Shown: positions 26,777-35,642, counted from the first letter of the stretch. The stretch is 64,000 bases of DNA from Pseudooceanicola sp. (GCF_029213205.1 NZ_JARGNH010000002.1:96495-160494), one strand, 5' to 3'. The notes: generated by a model not told the origin, from the sequence alone. Numbers and translations are program-made.

Positions 26777-27994
26777 ATGGACACTTACACCACCTGGTTT
26801 CGTGACGGTATTCCCGCCGCAGTGCCACCATGGAAAGGCTATGCCGCCTTTAACTTTGTCGGTGGCAATATCGACCCCGAGATGGTCGCGATCGATGATC
26901 TGGCCGAAAAGGCCGCCGCCGCGATGCGCAAACACGGGCGCGCGATGGCGTTTTACAACATGGGCGACGGACCGCTCGGCTTTGGTTTGCTGCGCGACCG
27001 GGTGGCCGAGCGGATGAATCGCACCCGCGGCACCAATGTGACCCGCGACAATGTGCTGATCACCTCCGGCTCCGGTCAGGGGCTTGATCTGTTGAACCAA
27101 AGCATGGTCGGTGAAGGTGATACCGTCATCATGGAACAACACACCTATTCCGCCGCCGCCACCCGGCTGAAGAAGCTCGGCGCGACGATCCTGCCGGCAC
27201 CGCTGGATAGCGAAGGGATCGACATTGACCGGCTGCGCCAGACCCTACAGGCGCTGGCCACCAAGGGGGTCCGCCCGCGCTTTATCTTCACCATCCCGAC
27301 GGTGCAGAACCCGACCGGATCGATCCTGCCGTTGGAGCGGCGGCATCAGCTGATCGACCTGGCGCGCAACTTTGGCGTGCCGATCATCGAGGATGAATGC
27401 TATTCCGAACTGACTTTCGGCGTGGAACGCCCGCCATCAATCTATTCGCTGGCGCCGGATGTGACGATCTATGTCGGCTCCTTCTCCAAGACGATTTCAC
27501 CGGCAATCCGGCTGGGTTATATTATTGCCGCGCCGGAAATCGTGCGCCAGGTTGCGGCGCTGAAATCCGACAGCGGCACCAGTGCGATGACCCAGGCGCT
27601 GGTGGCTGAATTCCTGGACGATGGCTATGACAGCCATATCCGCCGGGTTTCGGACGCGCTGATCCACAAGCTCGAGGTCATCACCGCCGCAGTGAACCGG
27701 GAATTCGGCACCAGCGTCGAAGTTGAACGCCCGACCGGTGGCCTGTTCATCTGGCTGACCTTCCCCGAAGGCTTTGACACCCGCCGCCTGACCGCAGCGG
27801 CGGACAAGCAAGGGATCATCTTTAACGCCGGGGCCGATTGGTCGGTCGGCGCCGATGCCGGGCTGCGCAACCTGCGCCTGTGCTTCGCGCATCTGCCCGA
27901 AAAGGTGCTGGAAGACGGCGTTGCCGCCCTCGCCCAGGTCTGTTTCGAAGAGGCGGGCTTTCCCGAACGCGGTGCCAATTCGGTGCGTCAATGA
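26777..27994 (+). CDS. PLP-dependent aminotransferase, fold type I (class I/II)
   Basis: The 405-residue enzyme resembles 2-aminoadipate/aromatic aminotransferases. Motifs are SGSGQGLDLL (cofactor phosphate region), IPTVQNPTG, EDECYSEL (Asp to the pyridine nitrogen) and the PLP lysine in SFSKTISPAIRLGYI. It lacks the GntR-type DNA-binding domain of MocR proteins. GAGAGGATGAC precedes the ATG. It overlaps the FMN oxidase by four bases and is divergent from the TPP-ADH genes, with which it probably shares a pathway. Confidence 0.88.
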   Translation: MDTYTTWFRDGIPAAVPPWKGYAAFNFVGGNIDPEMVAIDDLAEKAAAAMRKHGRAMAFYNMGDGPLGFGLLRDRVAERMNRTRGTNVTRDNVLITSGSGQGLDLLNQSMVGEGDTVIMEQHTYSAAATRLKKLGATILPAPLDSEGIDIDRLRQTLQALATKGVRPRFIFTIPTVQNPTGSILPLERRHQLIDLARNFGVPIIEDECYSELTFGVERPPSIYSLAPDVTIYVGSFSKTISPAIRLGYIIAAPEIVRQVAALKSDSGTSAMTQALVAEFLDDGYDSHIRRVSDALIHKLEVITAAVNREFGTSVEVERPTGGLFIWLTFPEGFDTRRLTAAADKQGIIFNAGADWSVGADAGLRNLRLCFAHLPEKVLEDGVAALAQVCFEEAGFPERGANSVRQ

Positions 27995-29229
27995 AAGACA
28001 CCGGGGCGCAAGTGATGCCGCCGCCGCGTCCGCATTTTCTGGCGCGGCGGCGGTTGAAACAAGCGCTGGCGCTGGATGATTTCGAACGCCTGCCCAAGGG
28101 CTTTCTGCCGCGCCCGGTGTTTGCCTATGTCGCTGGCGCTTCGGAAACCGGAGCCACGATTGCCGACAACCGTGCGGTTTACCGCGAGCTTGCGTTTCTG
28201 CCCAAAACCCTGGTCAGCGTCACCGGTCGCAGCACCCGAACCCGGCTGTTCGATCAGGAGTATGCCGCGCCCTTCGGCTTTTCCCCGGTTGGGTTCTCGG
28301 CCCTCACCGCCTATCGCGGCGATCTGGTGCTGGCCCAGGCTGCCGCCCGCGCCAATATCCCGATGATCATGAGCGGCGCCTCCCTGATCCGGCTGGAAGA
28401 GGTCGCCGCCGCGGCGCCGGACTCCTGGTTCCAGATCTATCTGCCGGGCGAGGAAGAGGTGATCCTGTCGATGCTTGACAGGGTCGCCGGGGCCGGGTTC
28501 CGCACCTTGGTCCTGACCGTCGACATGCCGGTGGTGTCAAACCGCGAAACCAACTACCGCGCCGGGTTTTCGGCACCTTTGCGCCCGTCGCTGCGGCTGG
28601 CCTGGGACGGGATGGTGCGGCCCGAATGGAGCCTTGGCACCTTCCTGCGCACCATCGTGCAACATGGCATGCCGCATTTCGAAAATGCGCGGGTGGCGCG
28701 GGGTCCGGCGATCGTATCGCGCAACGTGACCCGTGCCGTCGGCGCCCGCGATCATCTGAACTGGGACCATGTCGATCTGATCCGCCGGCACTGGAAAGGC
28801 CGGTTGATCATCAAGGGGATCATGACCCCGGGCGACGCCAAGCTGGCGGTGGCGCATGGCGCGGACGGGGTGATCGTATCGAACCATGGCGGGCGCCAGA
28901 TGGACAGCCTGCCAGCGCCGCTGCGGGTCTTGCCCGCGGTCGCCGAGGCGGTGGCAGGCCGGGTGCCGGTGATGATGGACAGCGGCATCCGCCGCGGCGC
29001 CGATGTGCTGAAAGCACTGGCACTGGGTGCCGATTTCGTCTTTGCCGGACGGCCCTTCATCTTTGCCGCGGCGCTGGCGGGCGCGGCCGGGGTCGATCAT
29101 GCGATCCGGCTGCTGGCCGAAGAGGTCGACCGCGACATGGCGCTGATCGGGATCAACCGGCTGGCAGAGATGCAGCCGGAAATGCTGATGCGGATTTCCG
29201 GGCCCGCATTCGGGCGGTTCGGCCTTTGA
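27991..29229 (+). CDS. FMN-dependent alpha-hydroxy-acid dehydrogenase/oxidase
   Basis: The 412-residue protein belongs to the L-lactate dehydrogenase (LldD)/mandelate dehydrogenase/glycolate oxidase family, which oxidises 2-hydroxy acids to 2-oxo acids. It has FGFSPVGFSAL, the catalytic His-Arg motif VSNHGGRQMD, and the phosphate-binding DSGIRRGADVLKAL with FAGRPF. The start overlaps the aminotransferase stop (ATGA). Because it neighbours a benzoylformate-decarboxylase-like ThDP enzyme, a mandelate-like or other 2-hydroxy acid route is plausible. Lactate is the default alternative. Confidence 0.88.
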   Translation: MKDTGAQVMPPPRPHFLARRRLKQALALDDFERLPKGFLPRPVFAYVAGASETGATIADNRAVYRELAFLPKTLVSVTGRSTRTRLFDQEYAAPFGFSPVGFSALTAYRGDLVLAQAAARANIPMIMSGASLIRLEEVAAAAPDSWFQIYLPGEEEVILSMLDRVAGAGFRTLVLTVDMPVVSNRETNYRAGFSAPLRPSLRLAWDGMVRPEWSLGTFLRTIVQHGMPHFENARVARGPAIVSRNVTRAVGARDHLNWDHVDLIRRHWKGRLIIKGIMTPGDAKLAVAHGADGVIVSNHGGRQMDSLPAPLRVLPAVAEAVAGRVPVMMDSGIRRGADVLKALALGADFVFAGRPFIFAAALAGAAGVDHAIRLLAEEVDRDMALIGINRLAEMQPEMLMRISGPAFGRFGL

Positions 29230-29247
29230 GGGCTGAGCTGTAAAGGA

Positions 29248-29305
29248 TTGGCCGCGCGTTGCGCGGCCAAGGCCTCCGGCGGGAATATTTTTGGCAAGAT
29301 GAAGC
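29248..29305 (+). repeat. hairpin plus CCTCCGGCGGG-ATATTTTTG element, copy 1
   Basis: A 10-bp stem TTGGCCGCGC (29248-29257) and GCGCGGCCAA (29261-29270) with a 3-base loop is followed at once by GGCCTCCGGCGGG, A, ATATTTTTG and a GAAGC end (29271-29305). The same compound element occurs on the minus strand at 59764-59707. Both lie 20-60 bases past a stop codon in the gene's own direction, so it probably acts at transcript ends. Confidence 0.6.
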
Positions 29306-29665
29306 GGGACCGGGGCGCCCCGCCCCCGGGGTCAGGCGCCCCAGGCGGCGACGGAGTATACCGTCATGAATTCTCCCGCCCCCAGACTGCGCCCGCGCGG
29401 GCATTGCCCGAGGCGCGGATGCCGCCAATAGGCGCAGCTGGCCGTTCATTTCGACCATGCCTGAGCGCAATTGCCATGCCACAAGATTGCGCCCGGCCCC
29501 ATCAGGATGCGGTCATCCGGCGCATGCGGGCCATGCGGGCGAATGAGGTCACTTCCCTCGTCGTGTTGAGGAAATTCGCCATATGGCGCCGCATCCGCCT
29601 GCCGCTGTCGCGATAGAACCTGCGGTTGCTCCCCTTGTCATTTCTCCCAGGGTCTTGGCCCGTTG
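29306..29665. other. non-coding stretch, no gene seen
   Basis: Between the element after the FMN oxidase and the broken ABC ATPase gene, no frame on either strand looks like a real protein. The sequence is GC-rich, with short reverse-strand frames that start and stop without family resemblance. It may be eroded coding DNA, consistent with the pseudogenes that follow. Confidence 0.4.
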
Positions 29666-30707
29666 TCAGTCGTCTTCGGCCAGCAGAATGTCAGGCACCG
29701 GCCCGGCGTCGAAGAAATGCAGATGATCGGCCGTGGCGGTCAGGTGGATCGTCTGCCCCGGTTCGACCGAGGTGCGGCCACGGATCAGCACCCGGATCGG
29801 TTTCCCGGCGACCCGCGCGGTGATCTGGGTTTCCGAGCCGGTCGGCTCGACCACCGCCACGGTCGCGGGCCAGCCGGTTTCCGCCAGCAGCAGATGTTCG
29901 GGACGCACCCCGAGGGTCAACCGGGCGCGCCCTTGTGGATCCGGGATCGGCAGGGTCAGAACCGTGCCGTCATCGAGGCGCAGCGCGGTGCCATCGGCAT
30001 CGCCCTCAAAGAAATTCATCGGCGGGGATCCGATAAAGGCGGCGACACACAGGCTGGCCGGATTGTCATAGAGGTCAAGCGGCGCGCCAACCTGTTCGAC
30101 CACCCCGCCATTCATCACCACCACCCGGTCGGCCAGGGTCATCGCCTCGATCTGGTCATGAGTGACATAGACCGTGGTGGTGCCCAGCCGTTGGTGCAAC
30201 TCCTTGATTTCCGAGCGCATCTGCCCCCGCAGCTTGGCGTCGAGATTGGAGAGCGGTTCGTCAAAAAGGAACACGTTCGGATTGCGCGCGATGGCGCGGC
30301 CCATCGCCACCCGCTGACGCTGACCACCGGAAAGCGCCCGCGGCTAGCGGTCCAGCAATGGCTCCAGCCCAAGAATCCGGGCCGCCTCCATCACCCTTGT
30401 CTCGATCTCAGGTTTCGGGAACTTTCGCTGGCGCAGCGCAAACCCCATATTCGGCCGCACATCCATATGCGGATAATGCGCGTAGTTCTGGAACACCATG
30501 GCGATGTCACGATCCTTGGGGGCGATGTCATTCACCACCCGAGATGTCCTCAAACCCGGCGATCATCCGCAAAAGCGTGGTTTTGCCGCAGCCTGACGGC
30601 CCGACCCGCGCGACGAATTCGCCGTCGGGGATATGCACCGAGATCCCGTGGATCACTTCCAGCGTTCCATAGGATTTGTGAATGTTGCGTATATCGACCT
30701 GGCTCAT
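29666..30707 (-). pseudogene. broken UgpC/MalK-type sugar ABC transporter ATPase
   Basis: The sequence encodes almost a whole MalK-like ATPase but in pieces. [14 protein letters not shown] to Walker [10 protein letters not shown] and FEDISGGE lie in one frame (30707 to about 30530). [20 protein letters not shown] continues in another frame. An in-frame TAG (30346-30344) interrupts just before PRALSGGQRQR. The rest, with FLFDEPLSNLD, VYVTHDQ and TOBE domain, runs to 29666. The frame change coincides with GGTGGTGA, which would flank the missing IRIGGR-type segment, so a deletion between short direct repeats is likely. At least two lesions make it non-functional. Confidence 0.9.
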
Positions 30708-30746
30708 CTGTTCCTGTTCCTCCCTCGCCGGACGCATCTGACGCGC

Positions 30747-31433
30747 CTAACCGGCCCTTTGGTTTTCGAAAATTCCGGCGTCGTGCATTGCGCCGACAAG
30801 GTAGATCCCGGCGTTCAATTCATGGGTCCGGGCTACGGCTGCGGCCTCGGCATAGTTGCCGCGTCGAATGTGCTCGACGATCTCTTGATGCTCACCAACG
30901 GCCTGTTTCAAACGGGCAAGATCGGGTGGAAAGCCATGCCGCTGCGATGACATCAGCCCCAACATGTTTTCAACGATCCGCAGGCACCACGGGGCAAAGG
31001 GCGTGTCGCACAGCATATGGTGGAATTTGCTGTTGAGCTCGGCAAAGGCGTGGACCTCGCCATTGGCCACCGCTTTGTGCGCGGCCTCCAGGTTGGCATC
31101 GAGCTGGGCCAGGATCGCGGCGTCGTAATAATCACCGCTAAGTTCGATCGCCAGGCCGCAGATGGCGCCGCGCAGAGCGCTGATCTCATGGATTTGCTCG
31201 GGCCGTATCGAGGCCACAACAGCGCCGACATGGTTCTGCACGGTCAACCAGCCCTCAGAGCTGAGCGAACGGATCGCCTCGCGGATCGGCGTTTCGCTCA
31301 CCCCGAGGGCGTCCGAAACCTCGCGAGTGGTCACCCGGTCCCCGGCGCGCACCTGACCGGACAAAATCGTTTTCTGGATATACCGCCGCGCCAATTCGGT
31401 CTTGGTGATATAGCCGTTGTCCTGTGTCATCAC
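30747..31433 (-). CDS. GntR family transcriptional regulator, FCD (FadR) subgroup
   Basis: The 228-residue regulator has an N-terminal winged helix-turn-helix (LARRYIQKTILSGQVRAG, then VSDALGVSETPIREAIRSL at about 40-58). An all-helical FCD ligand domain follows, with metal/ligand positions in LRGAICGLAIEL and FHHMLCD. It sits between the dead ATPase and the permease remnant, so it was presumably the local repressor of this sugar transporter. The gene itself is intact, but its nearby target appears destroyed. Confidence 0.88.
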   Translation of the reverse strand: MMTQDNGYITKTELARRYIQKTILSGQVRAGDRVTTREVSDALGVSETPIREAIRSLSSEGWLTVQNHVGAVVASIRPEQIHEISALRGAICGLAIELSGDYYDAAILAQLDANLEAAHKAVANGEVHAFAELNSKFHHMLCDTPFAPWCLRIVENMLGLMSSQRHGFPPDLARLKQAVGEHQEIVEHIRRGNYAEAAAVARTHELNAGIYLVGAMHDAGIFENQRAG

Positions 31434-31469
31434 ATGCCACTCTTTCCTAAGTGTCGGGGTGATCCGTTC

Positions 31470-31877
31470 TTATCCTTTGGTTGCGCCATCGGCCAATCCT
31501 TGGATCAACCATTTCTGGACCAGCAGTGCGAAAATGACGACGGGAACCACGGTGATCGTGCCGACCGCCGTCAAGGCCCCCCAATTTGCGCCGTTGATCG
31601 TATCCCCGGCGATCCCGGCAATTGCCACCGGGATGGTCGAGGCCACCCGATTGGTCAGCACCAGGGCGAACAGCAATTCCTCCCAGGCGAGGATCATCGA
31701 GAATATCAGCGTCGACAGAATTCCGGGCAGGGAAATCGGCACCAGCAATGGCAGCGCCATCTGCCGGAGCATCGACCACCAATTGGCGCCGTCGATCCTT
31801 GCCGTCTCGAATACATCCTTGGGCAGGGCCAGCATCGCGGCGGTGCCGATCAGCACGATGAACGGGGTCCAGCGCCA
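31470..31877 (-). pseudogene. C-terminal fragment of a sugar ABC permease
   Basis: About 135 codons match a carbohydrate ABC permease: WRWTPFIVLIGTAAMLALP, then the EAA loop VFETARIDGANWWSML, three membrane segments and the C-terminus LVQKWLIQGLADGATKG. The N-terminal membrane segments are missing. In their place, in the same frame, is a truncated tyrosine recombinase (31878 onward). The whole chimera is open from 32312, so a fusion polypeptide might be made, but it would not be a working permease. Confidence 0.85.
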
Positions 31878-32468
31878 GGTGTCGATGCTCTTACCAAATT
31901 TGGTTGCCACCTCGCGCGGATTCTGCGTCACGGATTTCTCATCCAAATTGACGTGCTTAATCCGCAAGGAGATCAAAGCGCCCACACGGATGCCCGTCAG
32001 ACACAACAGCGCAAAGACCGCCTTGTCGCGCATCTCGCGTGGCGTGGTCGCGGGCATCATCGCCAGCGCCCGCTTCGCCTGCTTCACGCTGGGGGCCGGT
32101 CGGGTTGGGGCGGCGCGTGCCTCCGCCTCGTCGCGGCGGGACAAGTTGAAATAGTCCGCGTCTGCTGCCCTGATCCGACTGCGAAAACCGTCTTGCTGAG
32201 AAAGCCACAATGTGAACTCGCGCAGGGTTGCCAGAATGGCGCGGGTGGTAGACTTGCCCAAAGGCTTGCCGCTCGCGCTCTTGGCCTGTTCCAGGTGAGT
32301 TCGGAACCCCATGGCCCATTCGATGTGGAACTTGCCGAAATCCTTGCGCCCGTTCCAAACATCGAAGCGCTCAAGTGCTGCAAGTTCCCTGTCGAGGGAC
32401 TTGTCAGAGAGTTGCCGCGCGTATTTGCGATACTCCAGAAATCGCCGCTTGAGGCGCGCATTGCAGGG
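31878..32468 (-). pseudogene. truncated tyrosine recombinase/integrase fragment
   Basis: The reverse-strand frame from about 32468 encodes RLKRRFLEYRKYARQLSDKS, FGKFHIEWAMGFRTHLEQAK and a core SAM-like domain. It then reaches the box-I arginine in LLCLTGIRVGALISLR. It stops matching after VATKFGKSIDT, before the HxxR and catalytic Tyr, and continues as permease. The N-terminus lacks a start codon in frame (a TAG lies just upstream). It is the only mobile-element gene seen in the window and appears to be the scar of the event that broke the transporter. Confidence 0.8.
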
Positions 32469-32532
32469 CTAAATCGGTGCCGACCGGTCCTGGCCGGAAG
32501 CGGAAAAACAAGGGGGCCACTGTCCACCACCT

Positions 32533-32724
32533 TATGATCTTGGGACAAGTCTTGTTGAACTCGGGCACGAGCTGCTGCCGACAGAGGTTGGCATGGGAGT
32601 CATTGGCCGCGATCCGCAATTCAATCGGCTTGTTCGCGGTTCCCAACCCGTCCTGAGCCTGCGCCGCAATCGGAACCGCCGCCATGGCCAAGCCAGTCAG
32701 CGCGCGCCCCATGACCCCGGCCAC
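32533..32724 (-). pseudogene. N-terminal fragment of an ABC solute-binding protein
   Basis: Starting at 32724, about 64 codons look like a periplasmic binding protein. There is a signal peptide (VMGRALTGLAMAAVPIAAQA), then ELRIAANDSHANLCRQQLVP and EFNKTCPKI. After this the frame runs on for about 40 unrelated codons into the recombinase fragment. Together with the permease and ATPase pieces it shows that a complete SBP-permease-ATPase locus once stood here. Confidence 0.75.
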
Positions 32725-32824
32725 GCCAGCTCATCCGCGCCGACGCGCCCCGGTCCCCCTCCAGCAGCCGCTGCGACACAGAGCCGAGTTTACCGGTTTC
32801 AGAGCTTGACCTAAAGATATGGAA

Positions 32825-32860
32825 CCATATGGCACATATGGCACATATGGCACATATGGT
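32825..32860 (+). repeat. 9-bp tandem repeat with four CATATG sites
   Basis: CATATG occurs at 32826, 32835, 32844 and 32853, each in a 9-bp unit CATATGGCA. The block lies 10-45 bases before the IclR start. If translation began at the upstream ATG 32819 it would encode repeated Thr-Tyr-Gly. ACATATGT palindromes also lie upstream of the TAXI gene, which makes an operator role possible. Confidence 0.6.
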
Positions 32861-32869
32861 GGAGCTCGA

Positions 32870-33604
32870 ATGGCATTCGTCAAATCCGCAGAGCGCGTTT
32901 TTTTCATTCTCGAAATGTTCGAAAAAACCCGGGCGCCAATGACATTGCACGATGTGGCCAAGACCCAGGGCTGGCCGACTTCTTCGACGGCGGCACTGCT
33001 GAAAACCCTGGTCAAGCTCGGCTATCTGGATCACGATCGCTATACCCGGACCTATTTCCCGACAATGCGGATTGCCGAACTCGGTCGCTGGGTGGATCGC
33101 GAGATTTTCGAGGATCCGACGATCTTTAATCAAATCAACGTAATGTCAGAAGCCACCCAGGAGGCAATCACCCTGGGAACCCAATCCGACCTTTACACCC
33201 AATACGTCCATGCTGTGCCCAGCTCGCTGACGTTTGCCTATAACCCGTCGATCGGGTTCAGCCGGTTATTGGCCTTTTCCGGGCCAGGCTGGCTGTTGCT
33301 GGGGCGGCATAAGGACGAGCAGATCGAAAAGCTGGTGCGGCGCATGAATGCCTTGCCGAATTCCGGCTATCCGCGGGTTGACCTGGATGTGCTGATGCGC
33401 CACGTGGAAACCGGGCGAATGCGCGGCTGGACCTATTCGCGCAACCTGGTCTACGAGGGCGTCGGGGTGATCGCCTTCAACATGCCGCAGGGCCGTCACA
33501 AACGCTATTTCACCCTGGCCATTCACGGGCCGCTTAATCGCCTTGACGAAAAGCAGCCCGAGATATTCCGCCTGATGGCGGATTTTATGGGGCGCTTTGA
33601 ATAG
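32870..33604 (+). CDS. IclR family transcriptional regulator
   Basis: The 244-residue protein has an N-terminal winged HTH (VKSAERVFFILEMFEKTRAP, then VAKTQGWPTSSTAALLKTL) and a C-terminal GAF-like effector domain. ATG 32870 is chosen because GGTGGAG (32858-32864) lies five bases upstream. An in-frame ATG at 32819 would add 17 residues encoded by the 9-bp repeat. It is convergent with the TRAP permease, their 3' ends overlapping by 20 bases, and probably controls that transporter. Confidence 0.88.
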   Translation: MAFVKSAERVFFILEMFEKTRAPMTLHDVAKTQGWPTSSTAALLKTLVKLGYLDHDRYTRTYFPTMRIAELGRWVDREIFEDPTIFNQINVMSEATQEAITLGTQSDLYTQYVHAVPSSLTFAYNPSIGFSRLLAFSGPGWLLLGRHKDEQIEKLVRRMNALPNSGYPRVDLDVLMRHVETGRMRGWTYSRNLVYEGVGVIAFNMPQGRHKRYFTLAIHGPLNRLDEKQPEIFRLMADFMGRFE

Positions 33605-35546
33605 CCGCCTTGTCACGACTGTCCCGGTTGTCCAGCCAGACCAGCCCGACCAGAACCACGCAGGCGATGCCACCGACCACCGTGCCCCAGATGCCGGGAT
33701 AGCTGAAGGCAAAGCCCGCCATCGCCAGCGGCAGCCGCAAGATGGTCCGCACCCGGCCAAACCCCAACAGATAGCCCTCAAGGCCACCTGCCAGAATGGT
33801 GATCCCGATGATCACCGAGGGCAGCACATAGATCAGCGGCGTCAGATCGCCCTGCAGCACCAGCGATGGCTCGAACAGAAAGAACAGAGGCACGAAGTAG
33901 ATCACCACCCCCAGCCGCATCGCGGTGAACGAGCTCTGCATCGGCTTGGCCCCGGCGATGGTCGCGGCAAGAAAGGCCGCCGCGCCGACCGGTGGCGTGA
34001 TCACTGACAGCATCGCGTAGTAGATGATGAAGAAGTGCACCGCGATTTCGTTCAGCCCGCCGATCTCGATGATTGCTGGCGCCAGGGTGACGGCGAGAAA
34101 GATATAGGCCACGATGGCCAGCCCGGCCATGCCCATTACAAAACAGGCCAGCACCCCCAGCGCGATGATGAGATAGACGTTGTCGCCGCCCGCCTGCACC
34201 AGCGACGAGGTCATCGACCCGGTCACCCCGGTGATTGTCAGACCTGACACCACAAAGGCGATGGGCAGGATGATCGCAGCCGATTGCGCGATCAGCACCC
34301 CGATGGCACGTATCGTTTCGAAAATACGCAATGGGGTCATCATCGTATCTTTGCGCAGAAAGCTCAGCACGAACATCAGCACACAGGCATACCAGGGCGC
34401 GTAATATTCCCAACGCATGTAGAGCAGGCCCCAGGTGAGAAAGATCATCACCAGCAGATAGGGCCAGCCGCGTTTCATCACGTCCCGGCCCTTGGGCAAC
34501 TGATCCGCCGACATGCCCTGCATCCCGGTCTTGGCCGCATAGGCGTCAACCTGCAGCATCAGTCCGAAGTAATAGAGAAACGACGGCAGGATCGCTGCGA
34601 TCATCACCGTCGCGTAATCTACCCCGATGGTGATCGCCATGACAAAGGCAATCGCCCCCATCACCGGCGGCATCACCACCCCTCCGGTCGAGGCGCAGGC
34701 CTCGATTGCGGCGGCGTAATGCGGCGGGTAGCCAACCTTTTTCATCGTCGGAATGGTGATCGACCCGGTGCCCGCGATGTTGGAAAAGATCGACCCGGAA
34801 AGCGATCCGAAAAAGCCCGAGGCGACAATCGACACCTTGGCCGGGCCACCGCGATATTTGCCGAAGCCCGCATTGGCCAGATCGATAAAGAAATCCCCGG
34901 CCCCGGTGGCCAGAAGCACCCCGGCAAACACCAGAAAACCCAGGATAATCTCGGCCACAACCTTGGTGGTGACCCCCATCAGACCCTCGGTGTTGAAGAC
35001 ATGGTATTCGATCATCCGGTCAAAACTATAGGGAATGCCCATCATTATCCCGGGCAGCCGGTCGGCGATCAGCGGATAGAGCCCAAGCACGATCACCACG
35101 ACCAGAAACGGGATACCGCCTGACCGCCGTGCCAGTTCCAGCATCAGCAGATAGATCAGGATGCCGAACGGCACACTCACCCAGCCGGACTGGACCATGT
35201 CCCAGGCATGGGTGGAAAACCAGAAACTGATGACCATGATCGCCCCCCCGGCAACCAGATCATACCAGGGCACGTTCTTTTGCCCCTTGAACGCGGGCAG
35301 CGCGACAAAGGAGGCGGCGCCAAAAAGACCAATGAAGATCCAGTAATACTGGGCCTCCAGCATGAGGCCGCCAGTTGCCTGCAAACCAAATATATAGTTG
35401 ATGCCAAGCGCCAGCCCGGCAACGCAGAGCACGACGAACAGGATGCTCTGCCAGGAAAACAGCGCGCCGAGGCGGGTGATCTCACCCTGAGGCATCGCCT
35501 CTTCCTCGATTACTGGTTGTGTCATGGGGGACGTGGTTTGTGTCAT
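33585..35546 (-). CDS. TRAP transporter, fused small and large permease subunits (TAXI type)
   Basis: The 653-residue membrane protein combines the 4-TM small and 12-TM large TRAP subunits, as is usual for TAXI systems (DUF3394-type C-terminus). It has NTEGLMGVTTKVVAEIILGF, SIFSNIAGTGSITIPTMKK and ITPPVGAAAFLAATIAGAKP. It uses an ion gradient to import a carboxylate delivered by the binding protein. The start is uncertain: 35546 (MTQTT), 35525 or 35495, the last preceded by GAGGAAGAGG. It lies about 96 bases downstream of the binding-protein gene. Confidence 0.9.
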   Translation of the reverse strand: MTQTTSPMTQPVIEEEAMPQGEITRLGALFSWQSILFVVLCVAGLALGINYIFGLQATGGLMLEAQYYWIFIGLFGAASFVALPAFKGQKNVPWYDLVAGGAIMVISFWFSTHAWDMVQSGWVSVPFGILIYLLMLELARRSGGIPFLVVVIVLGLYPLIADRLPGIMMGIPYSFDRMIEYHVFNTEGLMGVTTKVVAEIILGFLVFAGVLLATGAGDFFIDLANAGFGKYRGGPAKVSIVASGFFGSLSGSIFSNIAGTGSITIPTMKKVGYPPHYAAAIEACASTGGVVMPPVMGAIAFVMAITIGVDYATVMIAAILPSFLYYFGLMLQVDAYAAKTGMQGMSADQLPKGRDVMKRGWPYLLVMIFLTWGLLYMRWEYYAPWYACVLMFVLSFLRKDTMMTPLRIFETIRAIGVLIAQSAAIILPIAFVVSGLTITGVTGSMTSSLVQAGGDNVYLIIALGVLACFVMGMAGLAIVAYIFLAVTLAPAIIEIGGLNEIAVHFFIIYYAMLSVITPPVGAAAFLAATIAGAKPMQSSFTAMRLGVVIYFVPLFFLFEPSLVLQGDLTPLIYVLPSVIIGITILAGGLEGYLLGFGRVRTILRLPLAMAGFAFSYPGIWGTVVGGIACVVLVGLVWLDNRDSRDKAAIQSAP

Positions 35547-35602
35547 TTCGATATGCCTGAGGCTGCCGCAGCGTTGCCGCGCGGTATTTTGGAAAACCGT
35601 TC

Positions 35603-35628
35603 TGGGGCGGTCGCGAACGACCACCCCA
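35603..35628 (-). promoter_or_regulatory. hairpin between TAXI binding-protein and permease genes
   Basis: TGGGGCGGTCG (35603-35613) and CGACCACCCCA (35618-35628) pair with one C-A mismatch around a CGAA loop, 15 bases after the binding-protein stop. Such intercistronic stems commonly protect the upstream binding-protein mRNA and lower permease expression. Confidence 0.5.
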
Positions 35629-35642
35629 ATCGCCGACAAAGC

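Noticed and set aside
29153..29482. 109-codon minus-strand frame over the FMN oxidase 3' end and the intergenic element
   Set aside because: It overlaps a certain gene and the conserved hairpin element, and shows no recognisable domain.
32819..32869. Upstream IclR start producing a Thr-Tyr-Gly repeat leader
   Set aside because: The ribosome site before 32819 is weak, while GGTGGAG fits ATG 32870; the repeat is better explained as DNA-level sequence.
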